Of a DNA stretch of 8,002 nt, positions 6,157-8,002 are shown piece by piece (position 1 is the first letter of the stretch; each line of letters begins with the position of its first letter). The stretch lies in the NCBI GenBank assembly GCA_946480815.1, contig CAMLLB010000084.1:1-8002 (forward strand), read 5' to 3'. Under the pieces are notes generated by a model that made no database searches, was not told the origin of the DNA, and saw nothing but the letters and a program-made list of their open reading frames with translations. The position numbers and the translations under genes were made by a program. This DNA is from an uncultured Flavobacteriales bacterium. GTDB lineage: Bacteria; Bacteroidota; Bacteroidia; Flavobacteriales; Crocinitomicaceae.

Positions 6157-8002
6157 ATGAAAACAAGCTTACTACTTATCATTTGTTTGTTAACAATGAC
6201 CTTAAAGGCCCAAACCTTTCATTGGGCGAAGCCTTTGGGCGGAACATCCGATGACCAGGGGCGCTCTGTTACAACAGATGCTTCCGGAAATGTATATACT
6301 GTAGGAATCTTTAAAGGAACCGGGGATTTTAATCCGGGAACGGGTGTTGCCAATCTCACTTCAAACGGAGGTCAGGATGTATTTGTGCAGAAAATGGATG
6401 TTGCCGGGAATTTCCTGTGGGCGAAGTCCTTCGGAGGTGCTAGTGATGAATACGGCCACTCTATTGCTGTAGATGCTGCCGGAAACGTTTATACAACCGG
6501 CAGTTTTGGAATGACGGTGGATTTTGATCCGGGACCGGGAACGACCAACTTCACTTCAGTAAATGGCTACCGGATTTTTATACAAAAAATGGATGCTTCC
6601 GGGAATTTCCTATGGGCAAAAGCTTGCGGAGGAATTGAAGCGCTATCCATTTTTGCCGATGCTTCGGGAAATATTTATACTACCGGAGATTTTAGTTTTG
6701 CAGCAGATTTTGATCCGGGACCTGGAACATCTACACTTACTCCGGTTGGTGGTTATGATATTTTTGTACAGAAAATGGATGCTTCCGGAAATTTCCTGTG
6801 GGCGAAAGTCTTGGGTGGATCAGGTAATGACTTTGGTCAGTCTGTTAAGGCAGATGCCTCCGGAAATGTTTATACAACCGGTTATTTCACAGGTACAGCT
6901 GATTTTGATCCGGGAGCAGGTGTTGCGAATCGTACTTCTGCCGGTGGTGATGATGTATTCGTACAAAAAATGGATGCTTCCGGAAATTTTATCTGGGCAA
7001 GATCCTTTGGGGGAACATCGAATGACCATGCTTATTGCATTACTGCGGATGCCTCCGGAAATGTAAGTACAACCGGAAACTATGGAGGTGTAGCAGATTT
7101 TGATCCCGGTACAGGAACAGCCAATCTTACTTCGAGTGGTGTTTTTTCGAATGCTTTTATACAGAAAATGGACGCTTCCGGAAATTACCTGTGGGCAAAA
7201 TCCTTCGGTGGAACAAACGACGAACGTGGCTACTCCATAACTCAAGATACTTCCGGGAATGTGTATACAATCGGATATTATTCCGGAACCGTAGATTTCG
7301 ATCCCGGACCGGGAACGCTGAATCTTTCTTCGAATGCCAGCTTAGATCTTTTCATTGTGAAATTGAATGCTTCCGGAAGTTTGGTATGGGCGAAATCTTT
7401 CGGAGGAACCAGTTCTGAAATAGGTCAAGGGATTGCTGTGGATACGTACGAAAATGTGTATACCACCGGATGGTTTGCCACAACCGCGGACTTTGACCCG
7501 GGGACCGGAACCGCTAACCTTACTTCGGCGGGAGGAAGTGATGTTTTTGTACAGAAATTACGTCAATGTCTCCCATCATCAGGAACGGATATCGTTACTG
7601 CCTGTAATTCATATACCTGGATTGATGGAAATATATATATGGCATCCAACAACACAGCTACTCACATTTTGACGAACGCTGTTGGTTGTGATTCGATAGT
7701 AACCCTGAATTTAACGATCAATTCTAATACGGGTATAGCTGTCGTTTCTGCTTGTAATTCATACACCTGGATTGATGGAAACGTTTATTCAACTTCGAAC
7801 AATACGGCCACATATATTTTAACAAATGCAGCTGGATGTGATAGTGTGGTAACACTGAATTTGACTATTAATTCCAATACCGGTACGGATGTTATTACTG
7901 CTTGCAATTCGTATGACTGGATCGATGGAAATACCTACACGGAATCTAACAACACAGCTACGCACACACTTATAAATGCAGCTGGGTGTGATTCGGTAGT
8001 CA
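6157..8002 (+). CDS. Exported SBBP beta-propeller protein with C-terminal Cys/Trp repeats (3' truncated)
   Basis: The frame is open for 615 codons from the ATG at 6157 and runs off the window. Residues 1-18 form a signal peptide (MKTSLLLIICLLTMTLKA), probably cleaved before Gln19. Residues 23-469 hold seven units of about 65 residues, matching SBBP beta-propeller repeats (PF06739). Each unit follows the pattern WAKSFGG, then DASGNVYTTG, DFDPGPGT and DVFVQKMDASGN. The unit-leading Trp residues are 23, 88, 153, 215, 280, 346 and 411. The DxDxG-like DFDPG turns could bind calcium (inference). From residue 476 come 50-residue repeats with CNSYTWIDG and GCDSVVTLNLTI, each with two cysteines. Such modular proteins in Bacteroidota usually end in a T9SS sorting domain, which would lie beyond the window. 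The likely role is cell-surface or secreted, perhaps adhesion; no catalytic motif is visible. Strong DNA-level similarity between units suggests recent duplication. Confidence 0.92.
   Translation, partial: MKTSLLLIICLLTMTLKAQTFHWAKPLGGTSDDQGRSVTTDASGNVYTVGIFKGTGDFNPGTGVANLTSNGGQDVFVQKMDVAGNFLWAKSFGGASDEYGHSIAVDAAGNVYTTGSFGMTVDFDPGPGTTNFTSVNGYRIFIQKMDASGNFLWAKACGGIEALSIFADASGNIYTTGDFSFAADFDPGPGTSTLTPVGGYDIFVQKMDASGNFLWAKVLGGSGNDFGQSVKADASGNVYTTGYFTGTADFDPGAGVANRTSAGGDDVFVQKMDASGNFIWARSFGGTSNDHAYCITADASGNVSTTGNYGGVADFDPGTGTANLTSSGVFSNAFIQKMDASGNYLWAKSFGGTNDERGYSITQDTSGNVYTIGYYSGTVDFDPGPGTLNLSSNASLDLFIVKLNASGSLVWAKSFGGTSSEIGQGIAVDTYENVYTTGWFATTADFDPGTGTANLTSAGGSDVFVQKLRQCLPSSGTDIVTACNSYTWIDGNIYMASNNTATHILTNAVGCDSIVTLNLTINSNTGIAVVSACNSYTWIDGNVYSTSNNTATYILTNAAGCDSVVTLNLTINSNTGTDVITACNSYDWIDGNTYTESNNTATHTLINAAGCDSVV
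6223..7560 (+). repeat. Seven tandem SBBP units (~195 bp each)
   Basis: Counted from the TGG of each WAK motif, units begin at 6223, 6418, 6613, 6799, 6994, 7192 and 7387. Spacings are 195, 195, 186, 195, 198 and 195 bp, always multiples of three. The third unit is three codons short in the loop after CGG. The DNA around ATGGATGCTTCCGGAAAT is nearly identical in the middle units, while units 1 and 7 have drifted. Confidence 0.92.
7582..8002 (+). repeat. Tandem 150-bp repeat encoding Cys/Trp module
   Basis: Units start at 7582, 7732 and 7882; the third is cut by the window end. The period is exactly 150 bp (50 residues). Each unit holds Cys at positions 8 and 36, the core CNSY(T/D)WIDGN, a polar NNTAT segment, and GCDS followed by a hydrophobic strand. 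Two cysteines per unit suggest one disulphide per module in an exported beta-sandwich-like fold (inference). The number of copies beyond the window is unknown. Confidence 0.92.

Noticed and set aside
6563..7672. Several frames on both strands in the SBBP region, such as 6563-7066 (+) and 6820-7245 (-)
   Set aside because: They are repeat-derived shadows. The frame from 6157 is uninterrupted and encodes a signal peptide and recognised repeats.
6223..8002. Regular repeats as a possible CRISPR array
   Set aside because: The units are 150-198 bp, in frame, and encode conserved protein modules. There are no short identical repeats with unique spacers.

Overview
The window looks like the end of a Bacteroidota contig, most likely Flavobacteriales. 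Three things point there. There are two type IX secretion (T9SS) cargo proteins. The starts lack Shine-Dalgarno sequences and follow A/T-rich leaders. The helicase has a promoter-like TAnnTTTG element ahead of it. The 50-residue Cys/Trp repeats in the last gene remind me of Fluviicola-type (Crocinitomicaceae) surface proteins, but that is recollection, not a search. All genes lie on the + strand.

Layout: bases 1-47 are not genomic. They are a C homopolymer followed by an Illumina sequencing adapter. From 49 to 630 is the 3' end of a T9SS cargo protein. After a spacer with an inverted heptamer-like repeat comes a PP-loop ATP pyrophosphatase of the Dph6/COG2102 type, fused to a C-terminal cysteine-rich CWC-like domain (729-1598). 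It is closed by a strong terminator. Next come a DEAD-box RNA helicase with a DbpA-type RNA-binding domain (1733-3679) and the ribosome-associated GTPase TypA/BipA (3784-5580). A second spacer of inverted heptamer repeats lies between those two. After typA there is a GGAGGG-type palindromic repeat, a textbook terminator, an unrecognised 125-residue protein (5696-6073), and then a large exported repeat protein. That protein (6157 to beyond the window) has a signal peptide, seven SBBP beta-propeller units and at least two and a half copies of an exactly 150-bp Cys/Trp repeat.

The helicase and TypA make functional sense as neighbours, since both families act on ribosome assembly or translation, especially under cold or stress. 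The exported proteins at the two ends are envelope or secreted products unrelated to that theme. I found no mobile element, CRISPR array, RNA gene or defence system. The less ordinary signals are the inverted heptamer spacers, the pyrophosphatase-CWC fusion, and the repeat architecture of the last gene. I see no convincing new multi-gene system.
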